Source: Acidovorax radicis
GTDB taxonomy: Bacteria; Pseudomonadota; Gammaproteobacteria; Burkholderiales; Burkholderiaceae_C
DNA: 64,000 bases
Reading direction: 5' to 3'
Assembly (NCBI RefSeq): GCF_020510705.1
Contig: NZ_CP075184.1
Location: 4,154,001 to 4,218,000, forward strand
This document shows positions 16,894 through 25,929 of the stretch, in pieces (the first letter of the stretch is position 1; each line of letters opens with the position of its first letter). The translations under genes and the position numbers were made by a program. The notes under the pieces were generated by a model. The model searched no databases. It was not told the origin of the DNA and saw nothing but the letters and a program-made list of their open reading frames with translations.

Positions 16894-18777
16894 ATGCGCG
16901 TCTTGCTGGCTTCCAACTACGCCCACCTGCCAGCCATCACCGGCGGGCTTCAGACCACCACCCACGACCTGTGCCTAGCCATCCGCGCGATGGGGGCCGA
17001 AGCCGCCGTGCTGTGCGGCCGCGTGGCCGGCGAACCGGGCGGCCCGCCCGCAGCGGGCACCAGCAGCGACGACAGCCTGGGCTACCTGGTGCTGCGGGCC
17101 GACGCGCCCGAGCAGGCCCTGCCCATGGCCGCTGCGGCCTGGGGGGCGGACGCCATCGTGGTGCAGAGCGGCACCGCGCTGGCGCCCATGCTGCTGGCCA
17201 GCCTGTCCACCGGGCGCGCCACGGCGGCCTACCTGCACAACGTGGAAACCCACCAGCTGGGGGGCAACCTGGCGCCCGATCCTTCGCTGCTGTACTTCGC
17301 CAATTCAGCCTTCACCGCCGAACGCTGGCGCGCCCTCTACGGCATCGACTGCGCCATCGTGCCCCCGGTGGTGGCGCCAGAGCCCTATGTGGCCGGGCAC
17401 ACCGGCGAGCACGTGCTGTTCGTCAACCCCGCGCCCATCAAGGGTGTGGAAATGCTCTTCGCGCTGGCCGAAGCCTGCCCGGACCTGCCCTTTCTGGTGA
17501 TGGAGAGCTGGCACCTGAACCCCGCCTGGAGCGCCTGGTGCCGGCAGCGGGCCGCACGGCTGGGCAACATCGAATGGCAGGGACCCAGCCGCGACATGCG
17601 CGCGGTGTTCGCCCGCTCGCGGGTGTTGCTCATGCCTTCGGTGTGGGAAGAGTCGTTTGGGCGCACGGCGCTGGAAGCGCAGCTCAATGGACTGCCCGTG
17701 CTGGCCAGCGACCGCGGCCACCTGCCGGCGCTGGTGGGTGAGGCCGGTTTCACGCTGGCGCCTGAAGCGCCGGTGGCGCTGTGGGCACAGGCGCTGCGCT
17801 TTCTGTACGACCCGGTGACCAGCGAGCCGCACCGCCAGGCTGCCTTGCAGCAGTCGTTCGCCCATGTGGCCTCCACGCCGCTGATCGTGGGCGACATGCT
17901 CGGCCGCCTGGCCCTGCACGCCCAGCAGACCGCGCAGAACAGGGAACAGCAGGCCCTGCGGGTGCCGAACACTGCCAACGGAGCGGCCGATGTTCCTGCT
18001 ATGGCCACGCTGCGCGAGGTGGCGCCGCGCTCGCCGCGCCGGGCAGACTGCCGCTTCTACCACGCCTGCACGCTGGACGATGGAGAGGACGTGAGCGGCG
18101 AATGGGACCTGCGGCCCAACACCTTCGAGTACCTGGGCGAGACCCAGGTAACCGGCCGTTCCGTGCTGGAAGTGGGGCCGGCCAGCGGATACCTGTCGTT
18201 CTACATGGAGACCGCGGGTGCTGCCGTGACCTGCGTGGAACCGACCATGGAGCACCTATGGGACCTGGTACCGCACCAGGGTTTCGATACACCAGGCTGG
18301 CGGGAAAATTTCGTGTCCGCGATCGAAGGCGTGCGCAACAGCTTCTGGTACCTGCACCAGCAGCACCAGTCCCGCGTGCGCGTGTTCGAGGGTGACCCCT
18401 GCGCGCTGCCGGCGGACTTCGGCCCGTTTGACATGGGGGTGCTGGCGTCGGTGCTGCTGCACACGCGCCGCCCGTTCGACCTGCTGCAGAGCGTGGCGGA
18501 CCGGGTGCGGCACACCATGGTCATCACCGAAATGCACGACCCTTCGCTGGGCGACGAGCCGCTGGCCAAGCTGCTGCCGCACCGGGGGGTGGATCAGATC
18601 GACACCTGGTGGCAGTTCACGCCGCAGTTCTTCACGTCGGCCCTGGGCTTGCTGGGTTTCACGCAATGCCGCGTGACCTTCCACCGGCAACTGCAACCGG
18701 CCTATGACCGCGACGTGCCGTTTTTCACCGTGGTCGCTGAAAGGCCCGCGCCCGCTGCGGGCGGTTCCCTGGCGTGA
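16894..18777 (+). CDS. GT4 glycosyltransferase fused to a class I methyltransferase
   Basis: 627 residues, cytosolic. Residues 1-345 are a GT-B glycosyltransferase of the GT4 type: MRVLLASNYAHLPAITGGLQ at the start, FVNPAPIKGVEMLFALAEA, then LLMPSVWEESFGRTALEAQL (E-x7-E-type donor site) and LPVLASDRGHLPALVGEAG. After a linker, residues about 375-615 are a SAM methyltransferase: VLEVGPASGYLSFYMETAGA (motif I), a cysteine-valine-glutamate acid loop after strand 2, and FGPFDMGVLASVLLHTRRPF (motif IV). Joining the two suggests a sugar is transferred and then methylated on the same intermediate. The next gene begins in the stop codon (GTGA), so they are translationally coupled. Confidence 0.8.
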   Translation: MRVLLASNYAHLPAITGGLQTTTHDLCLAIRAMGAEAAVLCGRVAGEPGGPPAAGTSSDDSLGYLVLRADAPEQALPMAAAAWGADAIVVQSGTALAPMLLASLSTGRATAAYLHNVETHQLGGNLAPDPSLLYFANSAFTAERWRALYGIDCAIVPPVVAPEPYVAGHTGEHVLFVNPAPIKGVEMLFALAEACPDLPFLVMESWHLNPAWSAWCRQRAARLGNIEWQGPSRDMRAVFARSRVLLMPSVWEESFGRTALEAQLNGLPVLASDRGHLPALVGEAGFTLAPEAPVALWAQALRFLYDPVTSEPHRQAALQQSFAHVASTPLIVGDMLGRLALHAQQTAQNREQQALRVPNTANGAADVPAMATLREVAPRSPRRADCRFYHACTLDDGEDVSGEWDLRPNTFEYLGETQVTGRSVLEVGPASGYLSFYMETAGAAVTCVEPTMEHLWDLVPHQGFDTPGWRENFVSAIEGVRNSFWYLHQQHQSRVRVFEGDPCALPADFGPFDMGVLASVLLHTRRPFDLLQSVADRVRHTMVITEMHDPSLGDEPLAKLLPHRGVDQIDTWWQFTPQFFTSALGLLGFTQCRVTFHRQLQPAYDRDVPFFTVVAERPAPAAGGSLA

Positions 18778-21700
18778 GCGAAGTCCCTTCTTCCACGCCG
18801 CAGGACCTGCTGGCCCTGGCATGGCAGCGCTTCGGGGAAGGGGATCGGGCAAATGCCCTGCGACTGGCTAGGCAATCGCTGGCCGCACAGGCCACCCCTC
18901 AGGCGGCCGCCGCGCTGGGCTACTTTCTGTTCGATGCCAACGAGCCCGAGGCCGCTGCGCAGGTGCTGACACCGGCGCTGGCGCAATGGCCCCACCACGC
19001 GACCGCGCACTGGTACATGGGCCTGCTGTGCCGCCAGACGTCGCAGACACAGCCCCCCCACTTGGCCCTGGCCGCTGCATACCTGCGCCGGGCCTGCCAG
19101 CTCGACGCCTCCTTGCATGAAGCCGCCGTCACGCTGGCCTGGACGCTGCACGACATGGGGCAGTTGCCGGAGGCCGCCGAATGGGCACAGCATGCGCTGC
19201 GGGCATCGCGCGAGCCCGCACGCCTGCTGCTCATGGGTTGGCTGCATCAGCGGCAAGGGCAGTTGGAGCCCGCCGTGCCCCTATACCGGGAGGCGATCGC
19301 TACCCTGCCTTTCGACGCGCCTGAACAAGGCCGTCTGCACCTGCATCTGGCACAGTGCCTGGTCGATCTCCAGCGCCCGCGCGAGGCCCAGGCAGCGCTG
19401 GAAGCGGGGCTGGCCAGGCTGGCGTTCGACCCCGAGCTGACGCCGGCGCTGGCTTGGCACCACTGGGGCATGGGCCAACGCTCTGCGGCCATCGCACTGG
19501 CGCGGCGCCAGACCGAGGCCCACCCGGACCGCACCGAGGCCTGGTACCTGCTGGGTGTGCTGCAACAAGCATCGAACAACCTGGTGGCCGCCGACGCCTG
19601 TTTTGCCGAAGTGCAGCAGCGCGACCTCACCCACTCCGATGGCTTGCTGCGCCGCGCACAGATTCAAGCCGGTTGGGGCCATGCGACCGATGCGCTCTGG
19701 TTGTTGCAGCAGGTGCTGAACCAGCAACCCGGGCTGCCCGCCGCCCAGGGCCTGATGGCGCAGGTGCTGATCGACCTGCAGCGCCACCAAGAAGCCCGTC
19801 GCCTGTTGATGCCCATGTTGCGCGAAGCGCCTCGGCAAAGCGAGCTGTGGCGCCTGCTGGCCGTGGCGCGCTTGCAGGGCGGGCACCGGGCGGCCGGGCT
19901 GCGCGCGCTGGAGCGGTCGCTGCGCCTCGACGCAGACCACGTGGCATCGCTGGGCACGCTGGGCTGGATCCTGCTGGAAGATGGCGATCTGCACCGCGCA
20001 CAGGCCGTGGTGCAACGCCTGTTGCGGTTGCGGCCCGACGACGTGCTTGTGATGTGCCAGGCCGCGTTCGTGCTGGTGGCGGCCGGCGAGATCGCCACGG
20101 CCCAGGCGCTGGCCCAGCGCGCGGTGGCGCAAGCGCCAGCAGACGCAGAGGCCTGGCGGGCGCTGGCGGCGGTGCGCCACCGGCAGCGCCACCTGAGCGA
20201 GGCGCAAGCGGCGGTGGAGATGGCCTTGCAGTTGCAGCCGGACCGGCTGGACAGCCTGCGCCAGCTCGGCTGGATCCTGCTCGCAGACCAACGCTTCGCA
20301 CAGGCCCAGCTGGCCTTTCTGCGCGCACGCTCGCTGCGGCCTGAAGACCCGGTGTGCCTGCTGGAGCTGTCCGAGGCACAGCTGCGCGGCGGCGCGTGGG
20401 CGGCAGGCATGGAGACCGTGGACGAACTGCTGGCGCGCCAGCCCGACCATGCGGGCGCCATGCTGCTCAAGGCCCGGCTGCTGACCGAAGGCGCGCACCA
20501 TTTCCCTGACGGCCACGCGCGCGCCCTGGCCCTGTGCCAGCGCTTGCTGGCCGCACAGGAGCGCGTGGGCGAAGCGGCGCGGGTGCTGGTGCGGCTGACG
20601 GGACTGGGCGAGGCCGGGGCCCAGACCGCGCTGGCCTTGCTCGCGCCTTCGCTGCGGCGCGCCCTGCTGCAAGAGGCGATTGCGGAGGCATCTACCCGCC
20701 ACGGGCACGCCCCCCTGGTGCGCCTGGCCAACCTGGCGGCGCAAGACTTCCCGCACGAACCCTGGGCCGGCTGGGCGGCGCTCCACAGCGCCTCCCTTTG
20801 CGAAGCCTCACAGCCCGAAGACCTTGCCCGCTTGGCGCGCCTGCGGTACCGCGAACTCAAGCTGCGCGCCGGCATGGACCTGAGCCCTCGCTCGCCCGCG
20901 CAGCCGCGCAAGGGCGCGCGGCCTCGCATCGGCTACGTGGTGAGCCAGTTGCATGTGAGCCTGCTGCGCCGGGCGCTGGCCAGCCACGACGCGCAAGCGG
21001 TGGAGGTGTTCGTGTTCAGCAACCGGCCACTGCCGCCGCTGCCGGGCCACATCCACTGCGAACCGCTGGACATCGACACCTTGCCTTCTGCCTGTGCGGT
21101 GCATCGCATCGATGTGCTGATCGACACCGGCGGCCTGCATCCCTTCGAAGGCCAGATGGACTTGCTGCGGCTGTATGCGCGCCGCCTGGCCCCGTTGCAG
21201 GTGGGCTGGCTGGGCTGCTGGGGTACATCAGGCGGGTTGTTCGATGCCTACCTGACCGACTTCGCTTCCATTCCTCCCGCGCACGAGGCCCGGTACGAAG
21301 AAGCGCTGTGGCGCATCGAGGGCGGCCAGTGGTGCTGGGACCCGCCGGTGCACGCGCCACCGGTGGGGCCGTTGCCGGCGCTGGCGAACGGTTTTGTCAC
21401 CTTCGGCGTGCCCACGCGCGGCCTGCGGTTGAACCCGGCGAGCCTGCAGGCCTGGGCGCAGGTGCTGTTGGCGACGCCCGGGTCGAGCATCCGCTTCATT
21501 GGCGAACTGGCCCACGACTGGCCCCAGCGCACGAGTGTGCTGGCCACGATGCGTGAGCAAGGCGTGGACGCGTCGCGCGTGGCCTTTGACCCGACGCGCT
21601 CTTACGAAGGCCTGCTGGCGTGGTTTGAAGGCATCGACCTGCTGCTGGACAGCTTCCCCAGCAACGGCGGCCTGAGCCTGCTGGACGCGCTGTGGATGGG

Positions 21701-24014
21701 GGTGCCGGTGGTCACGCTGTCGGGCGAATGGGCCGGGGCACGGCAAGCGCTTTCCATCCTGGCGGCCATGGACCTAGAGCACTGGACCGCCACCGATGTG
21801 CCCACGTACGTGCAGACGGCGTGTGCGCTCGTCCGTGACCTGCCCTTGCTGGGCCAGCACCGCGCGGACCTGCGTTCCCGCATGCGGGGTTCACCGTCGG
21901 TGGATGGTCGGCGCGTGGCGGCCCAGATCGAGCGCCGGTGCGAGGCCTTCGTGCGCAGCCTGACCGCCGAAGAAACCGGTGACGACCCCAAGGACCGCGT
22001 GCGCGCCCAGGCCCGGCGCGCGCTGCACGACTGGCTGGACAAAGACGCGATCCTGGCATTGCCGGCGCCTGCAGCGAACGGGGAGCCACCGGCCCTGAGC
22101 GTGATCGTGGTGCTCTACAACCAGGCCGGCCTCACCCGCAAGACCTTGCAGGCCCTGGCCGACCAGCGCGGTGTGTCGTTCGAGACCCTCATCGTGGACA
22201 ACGCATCCAGCGACGAAACCGCGGCCCTGCTGCAGCGGGTGCGGGGGGCGCACATCGTCTCCCACGGACACAACCTGGGCTTTCTGCGCGCCGTGAATGA
22301 GGCCGCCCAAAGGGCCCGAGGGCGCCATGTGGTGCTGCTCAACAGCGACGCCATTCTGCAGGAAGGCGCGCTGGCGGCTGCCTGCGCCCGGCTGGACGCG
22401 GAACCGGCCATTGGCGCACTGGGCGGGCGCATCGTGCTCACCACCGGAGGCCTGCAGGAGGCCGGCAACCGCATCTTCCGAGACGGCTCCACCGTGGGCA
22501 TGGGCCGGGGCGAAGACCCGTTCTCACCGGCCGCCATGGCCGGTCGCGCGGCGGACTATGTGTCGGGCGTGTTCCTGGCCGTGCCCATGGCCGTGTGGCG
22601 CCTGCTGGGCGGGTTCGACGACCGCTTTGCACCGGCCTACTTTGAGGACACCGACTTCTGCGTGCGCGTGTGGCGCGCCGGCTTTCGCGTGGTGTACGCG
22701 CCGGAAGTGCTGCTGGAGCACCTGGAATGGGGCAGCGCCCAGGGCGACGAAGCGCCGCGCCAGATGCGCGAGAACCAGCGGCATTTCCTGGCGTGCCACG
22801 GCGAATGGCTGCAACACCAGCCGACGCCCTCGCCGCAGCCGCTGGACGCTGACCGCTGGCGTTCACCGGAAGACCAGCCGCGCCGCCCGCGCGTGCTCGT
22901 CATCGACAACGAAGTGCCGCACATGTTCAAGGGCGGCGGCCTGCCCCGCGCGCGGCTGATGCTGCAGGCGCTGCGCGACTGGCCGGTGACCTTCTTCCCG
23001 CTGTGGGTGGCCGAAGACCACTGGCGGGACGTGTACGCATCGCTGCCGCCCAGCACCGAGGTGATGCTGGACCATGGCACAACCCCTGGGCTGGACCGAC
23101 TGGAAGCTTTACTGGAACAACGCCGGGGCCTGTACGACGTGCTGGTGGTCAGCCGCCCGCCCAACCTGAAGGCGCTGCAGCCGCTGCGCCAGCGCAGGCC
23201 GGAGCTGTTCGAGCCCATGCGCATGGTCTACGACGCCGAAGCGTTGTTCGCCCTGCGCGAGATCGCAGAGGCGGCCGTGAAGGGCAGGCCGCTGAGCCGC
23301 GCGGCGGCCCAGGCGCGGCTGGCCGGCGAGATCGGCCTGGCCAACGGCACCGACCATGTGTTCGTGGTGTCGGACCGCGACGCGGCCCTGTTCCGCGCCG
23401 CCGGCCACCGCGTCACCCTGCTGAGCCACGCCACCACCTTGCGCCGCACTGCGCCCGGGCCGGCGCAGCGCAGTGGCCTGCTGTTCGTGGGCGCGGTGCA
23501 CCCCGACACGCCGAACGAAGACGGCCTGGTGTGGTTCATCGAACAGGTGATGCCCTTGCTGCGCGAGCGCATGGCGCTCCCGCCGGTGCTTTCGGTGGTG
23601 GGGGTGAACCGGTCCAGCCGGGTGAGCGAACTGGCCGGGCCGGACGTACTCCTGCTGGGACCCCAAGCCCAGTTGGAGCCGCTGTACGACAGCGCCCGCG
23701 TGTTCGTGGCGCCGGTGCGTTACGCCGGCGGCGTGCCGGCCAAGGTGATCGAAGCGGCGTCGAACGGCATTCCGGTGGTGGCCTCTTCCGTGCTGGTGCG
23801 GCAGCTCGGCTGGGACGAAGGCATCGACATCCAGGCGGCGCGCGACGCCAGCGCATTCGCCGACGGCATCGAGCGCCTGTTGCGCGACGACGCGCTCTGG
23901 TTGCGGCAGCAGGCGTCGGCCTGGGTGCAGTGCGGCGCCCGCTACAACGAAGAGCGCTTTGGACAGGCGCTGCGGCACGTGCTGCAAGGCATGCAGCGAG
24001 ACGGCAATGCGTGA
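18774..24014 (+). CDS. Giant multidomain glycosyltransferase: TPR - OGT/SPINDLY-like - GT2 - GT4
   Basis: 1746 residues starting at GTG 18774. Residues 1 to about 700 are TPR-like helical repeats (for example AWYLLGVLQQASNNLVAADA, LGTLGWILLEDGDLHRAQAV, LRQLGWILLADQRFAQAQLA). Residues 715-1075 match the O-GlcNAc transferase catalytic fold: PLQVGWLGCWGTSGGLFDAY, LRLNPASLQAWAQVLLATPG, LLLDSFPSNGGLSLLDALWM and GVPVVTLSGEWAGARQALSI. The canonical His of the first OGT motif is not obvious (GYVVSQLHVS). Residues 1105-1340 are a GT2 domain (LSVIVVLYNQAGLTRKTLQA, IVDNASSDETAAL, VLLNSDA, FEDTDFCVRVWRAGF). Residues 1372-1746 are a GT4-like domain (VLVIDNEVPHMFKGGGLPRA, SGLLFVGAVHPDTPNEDGLV, APVRYAGGVPAKVIEAASNG). 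It has no signal peptide, so it acts in the cytosol, probably building a short glycan on a protein or lipid acceptor. Confidence 0.85.
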   Translation: MSEVPSSTPQDLLALAWQRFGEGDRANALRLARQSLAAQATPQAAAALGYFLFDANEPEAAAQVLTPALAQWPHHATAHWYMGLLCRQTSQTQPPHLALAAAYLRRACQLDASLHEAAVTLAWTLHDMGQLPEAAEWAQHALRASREPARLLLMGWLHQRQGQLEPAVPLYREAIATLPFDAPEQGRLHLHLAQCLVDLQRPREAQAALEAGLARLAFDPELTPALAWHHWGMGQRSAAIALARRQTEAHPDRTEAWYLLGVLQQASNNLVAADACFAEVQQRDLTHSDGLLRRAQIQAGWGHATDALWLLQQVLNQQPGLPAAQGLMAQVLIDLQRHQEARRLLMPMLREAPRQSELWRLLAVARLQGGHRAAGLRALERSLRLDADHVASLGTLGWILLEDGDLHRAQAVVQRLLRLRPDDVLVMCQAAFVLVAAGEIATAQALAQRAVAQAPADAEAWRALAAVRHRQRHLSEAQAAVEMALQLQPDRLDSLRQLGWILLADQRFAQAQLAFLRARSLRPEDPVCLLELSEAQLRGGAWAAGMETVDELLARQPDHAGAMLLKARLLTEGAHHFPDGHARALALCQRLLAAQERVGEAARVLVRLTGLGEAGAQTALALLAPSLRRALLQEAIAEASTRHGHAPLVRLANLAAQDFPHEPWAGWAALHSASLCEASQPEDLARLARLRYRELKLRAGMDLSPRSPAQPRKGARPRIGYVVSQLHVSLLRRALASHDAQAVEVFVFSNRPLPPLPGHIHCEPLDIDTLPSACAVHRIDVLIDTGGLHPFEGQMDLLRLYARRLAPLQVGWLGCWGTSGGLFDAYLTDFASIPPAHEARYEEALWRIEGGQWCWDPPVHAPPVGPLPALANGFVTFGVPTRGLRLNPASLQAWAQVLLATPGSSIRFIGELAHDWPQRTSVLATMREQGVDASRVAFDPTRSYEGLLAWFEGIDLLLDSFPSNGGLSLLDALWMGVPVVTLSGEWAGARQALSILAAMDLEHWTATDVPTYVQTACALVRDLPLLGQHRADLRSRMRGSPSVDGRRVAAQIERRCEAFVRSLTAEETGDDPKDRVRAQARRALHDWLDKDAILALPAPAANGEPPALSVIVVLYNQAGLTRKTLQALADQRGVSFETLIVDNASSDETAALLQRVRGAHIVSHGHNLGFLRAVNEAAQRARGRHVVLLNSDAILQEGALAAACARLDAEPAIGALGGRIVLTTGGLQEAGNRIFRDGSTVGMGRGEDPFSPAAMAGRAADYVSGVFLAVPMAVWRLLGGFDDRFAPAYFEDTDFCVRVWRAGFRVVYAPEVLLEHLEWGSAQGDEAPRQMRENQRHFLACHGEWLQHQPTPSPQPLDADRWRSPEDQPRRPRVLVIDNEVPHMFKGGGLPRARLMLQALRDWPVTFFPLWVAEDHWRDVYASLPPSTEVMLDHGTTPGLDRLEALLEQRRGLYDVLVVSRPPNLKALQPLRQRRPELFEPMRMVYDAEALFALREIAEAAVKGRPLSRAAAQARLAGEIGLANGTDHVFVVSDRDAALFRAAGHRVTLLSHATTLRRTAPGPAQRSGLLFVGAVHPDTPNEDGLVWFIEQVMPLLRERMALPPVLSVVGVNRSSRVSELAGPDVLLLGPQAQLEPLYDSARVFVAPVRYAGGVPAKVIEAASNGIPVVASSVLVRQLGWDEGIDIQAARDASAFADGIERLLRDDALWLRQQASAWVQCGARYNEERFGQALRHVLQGMQRDGNA

Positions 24015-24885
24015 ACCAAGCATCGAGCACCCAGCCAGGCGCCACCCGCTGGAGGTGAAGGCCCTGACCCGCTACCGCTGGCTGGTGCGGCTGGGCCAGC
24101 ACCAGGCCGCGCTGGAATGCCTGTGGGACGCGCTGGCCCAGGAGCCCAACCTGCCAGAGGTACATGTGACCCTGGCAAGGCTGCGCTGGCCGGGGGCCGA
24201 CTACCGCTTCTGGCTCTCCTGGTTCCACGAGCAGCTCGCACCCCGCACCTACCTGGAGATCGGTGTGGAAAAGGGCGAGTCGCTGGCGCTGGCCTCACCA
24301 GCGACAAGGGTGATCGGCGTTGATCCATCGCCGCTGGGCGATCCTCTGAGCCGCTGCCAGGGCATTGCCCGGCTGTATCGCATGAAGAGCGCAGCCTTCT
24401 TCGCTGCGGTGCCGGCTGACAGTGGGCTGGCGCCCGAAGGTTTCGACCTAGCGTTCATCGACGGTGACCACCATTTTGAAGCAGTGCTCGATGACTTCAT
24501 CGCGGCCGAGCGCTTCGCTGCCCCGGGCGCAGTGGTGCTGCTGCACGACACCCTGCCCTTGAGCGCATCGACCGCGAGCCGCGAGCGCCGCACCGGCTTC
24601 TACACCTCCGACGGCTGGAAGATCGTGCCCTGCCTCAAGGGCCTGCGCCCGGACCTGCGCATCGTGACCGTGCCCACCGCGCCGGCCGGTCTCACGGTGG
24701 TGACCGGGCTCGATCCCGCCAGCCGCGTGCTGAGCGAGCGCTTGCCACTCATCCACCAGGCCTACGCCGCCCTGCCCACCAAACAGGCGCTGGCGGCCCC
24801 CGGTGCCATGTTCTCGCTCGGCCTCAACGACCCGCGCTGGATGGCCGACTGGCTCCACCGCGTTGACTGCGCGCGCGGGCCATGA
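24007..24885 (+). CDS. Class I SAM methyltransferase (Methyltransf_24-like)
   Basis: 292 residues, overlapping the giant gene by 8 bases (ATGCGTGA), so it is expressed from the same operon. After an N-terminal helical segment of 70 residues, RTYLEIGVEKGESLALASPA gives the SAM-binding motif and VIGVDPSPLG the acidic loop. GFDLAFIDGDHHFEAVLDDF and VVLLHDTLP follow, the HDxxP-type ending seen in sugar-modifying methyltransferases of glycan clusters. The substrate cannot be read from sequence. Its 3' end overlaps by 62 bases with the gene on the opposite strand. Confidence 0.75.
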   Translation: MREPSIEHPARRHPLEVKALTRYRWLVRLGQHQAALECLWDALAQEPNLPEVHVTLARLRWPGADYRFWLSWFHEQLAPRTYLEIGVEKGESLALASPATRVIGVDPSPLGDPLSRCQGIARLYRMKSAAFFAAVPADSGLAPEGFDLAFIDGDHHFEAVLDDFIAAERFAAPGAVVLLHDTLPLSASTASRERRTGFYTSDGWKIVPCLKGLRPDLRIVTVPTAPAGLTVVTGLDPASRVLSERLPLIHQAYAALPTKQALAAPGAMFSLGLNDPRWMADWLHRVDCARGP

Positions 24886-25804
24886 CACACGCCATGTCGC
24901 GCTGCAGGCGCCCGGTGCGGAACAGTTCTTCTTCGGCGCCCAGCAGCGCCTGCAACCAGGGCCTGGCGGCGGCGTCCTGGAAGTTCTGCGCGATGTCGGA
25001 CAACAGCACCCGCAGGATGGCGCCGCCGTAGGGCCGGCGCTGCAGCACGTCAAAATGCCGGCCCAGCAGGGGCAGCACTTGCGACGAACGCACCGCCTCG
25101 CTGGGATCGATGGCCACCACCGCTTCCACCGTGGGACGGCTGAGGTTACCCTTCACCCGGCCGTCGTAAAGAGAGCGCAGATGCCCGGGCAGGAGGTCCA
25201 GCAACTGGTTCAAGAAGCGCACCTGGTGGTCGGGGAACTGGAAGCGGTCGGGGCCCACGTACTCGTCCAGAAACAACCAGCCCGTCGGTACCAGCAAGCG
25301 GTGCAGGCTGGCGTAGAGGTGCTCCAGGTCGGCACAGTGGTGCACGCTGGAGACCCCCAGCACTGCGTCGAAACTGGCGGGCTCGAAACCGGGCTGCCCC
25401 AGCGGCAGGTGGTTCATGTCCGCCTGCAGGTACTGGATGGCCAGGCCATCGGCGGCGGCGTTCGCCCGCGCCACGGCCAGCACCTTGGCCGAGAGGTCGA
25501 TGGCCACGATCTCATTGGCCCAGCCGGCACGCGCCACCTGGCGTTCCACCGTGCCCTGCCCGCAACCCAGCACCAGCACGCGCCGCAGCGGCAGGGGCTG
25601 TGCGGCACCCACGGTCTGAAAAAACCATTCCAGTGGCGACACCGCCGCATCGCCTGTCACCTGCTCCTGGATGTGCTCACGCACGGCATCCAGGTGCAGC
25701 CATTGCAGGCCATGGGCCAACCAGGTGGCAGGGTCGCCCCAGGCAGAGTCCAGATGGGCGGCCAGGTCCTGGTCCAGGGCGGTGGAAGATGGAACAGGTG
25801 ACAT
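24824..25804 (-). CDS. SAM-dependent methyltransferase
   Basis: 326 residues from the ATG at 25804 (25831 would add nine residues). LRRVLVLGCGQGTVERQVAR is a textbook motif I, IVAIDLSAKVLAVARANAAA the strand-2 region, and FDAVLGVSSVHHCADLEHLY motif IV, placing it near UbiE/Methyltransf_11 types. PTGWLFLDEYVGPDRFQFPD belongs to the post-motif region. Its last 21 codons are complementary to the end of the preceding plus-strand gene. It is transcribed against the main cluster and away from the methyltransferase at 25930. Confidence 0.78.
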   Translation of the reverse strand: MSPVPSSTALDQDLAAHLDSAWGDPATWLAHGLQWLHLDAVREHIQEQVTGDAAVSPLEWFFQTVGAAQPLPLRRVLVLGCGQGTVERQVARAGWANEIVAIDLSAKVLAVARANAAADGLAIQYLQADMNHLPLGQPGFEPASFDAVLGVSSVHHCADLEHLYASLHRLLVPTGWLFLDEYVGPDRFQFPDHQVRFLNQLLDLLPGHLRSLYDGRVKGNLSRPTVEAVVAIDPSEAVRSSQVLPLLGRHFDVLQRRPYGGAILRVLLSDIAQNFQDAAARPWLQALLGAEEELFRTGRLQRDMACVMARARSQRGGASRPSSAGR

Positions 25805-25929
25805 GCGATGCGGGTAGACAAGGGGCTGCACAGGCAGGGCTGGAAAAATGCGCGTGAGGTGACCGGATCATTGTGGCTCAATACGGTGGCGGCGCCCCTC
25901 CACCCCACACCTGACAACATCACATCGCC

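Noticed and set aside
19281..20786. 501-codon minus-strand frame across the TPR region of the giant protein
   Set aside because: A mirror of the repetitive Leu/Ala codons of the TPRs, with no ribosome site or domain.
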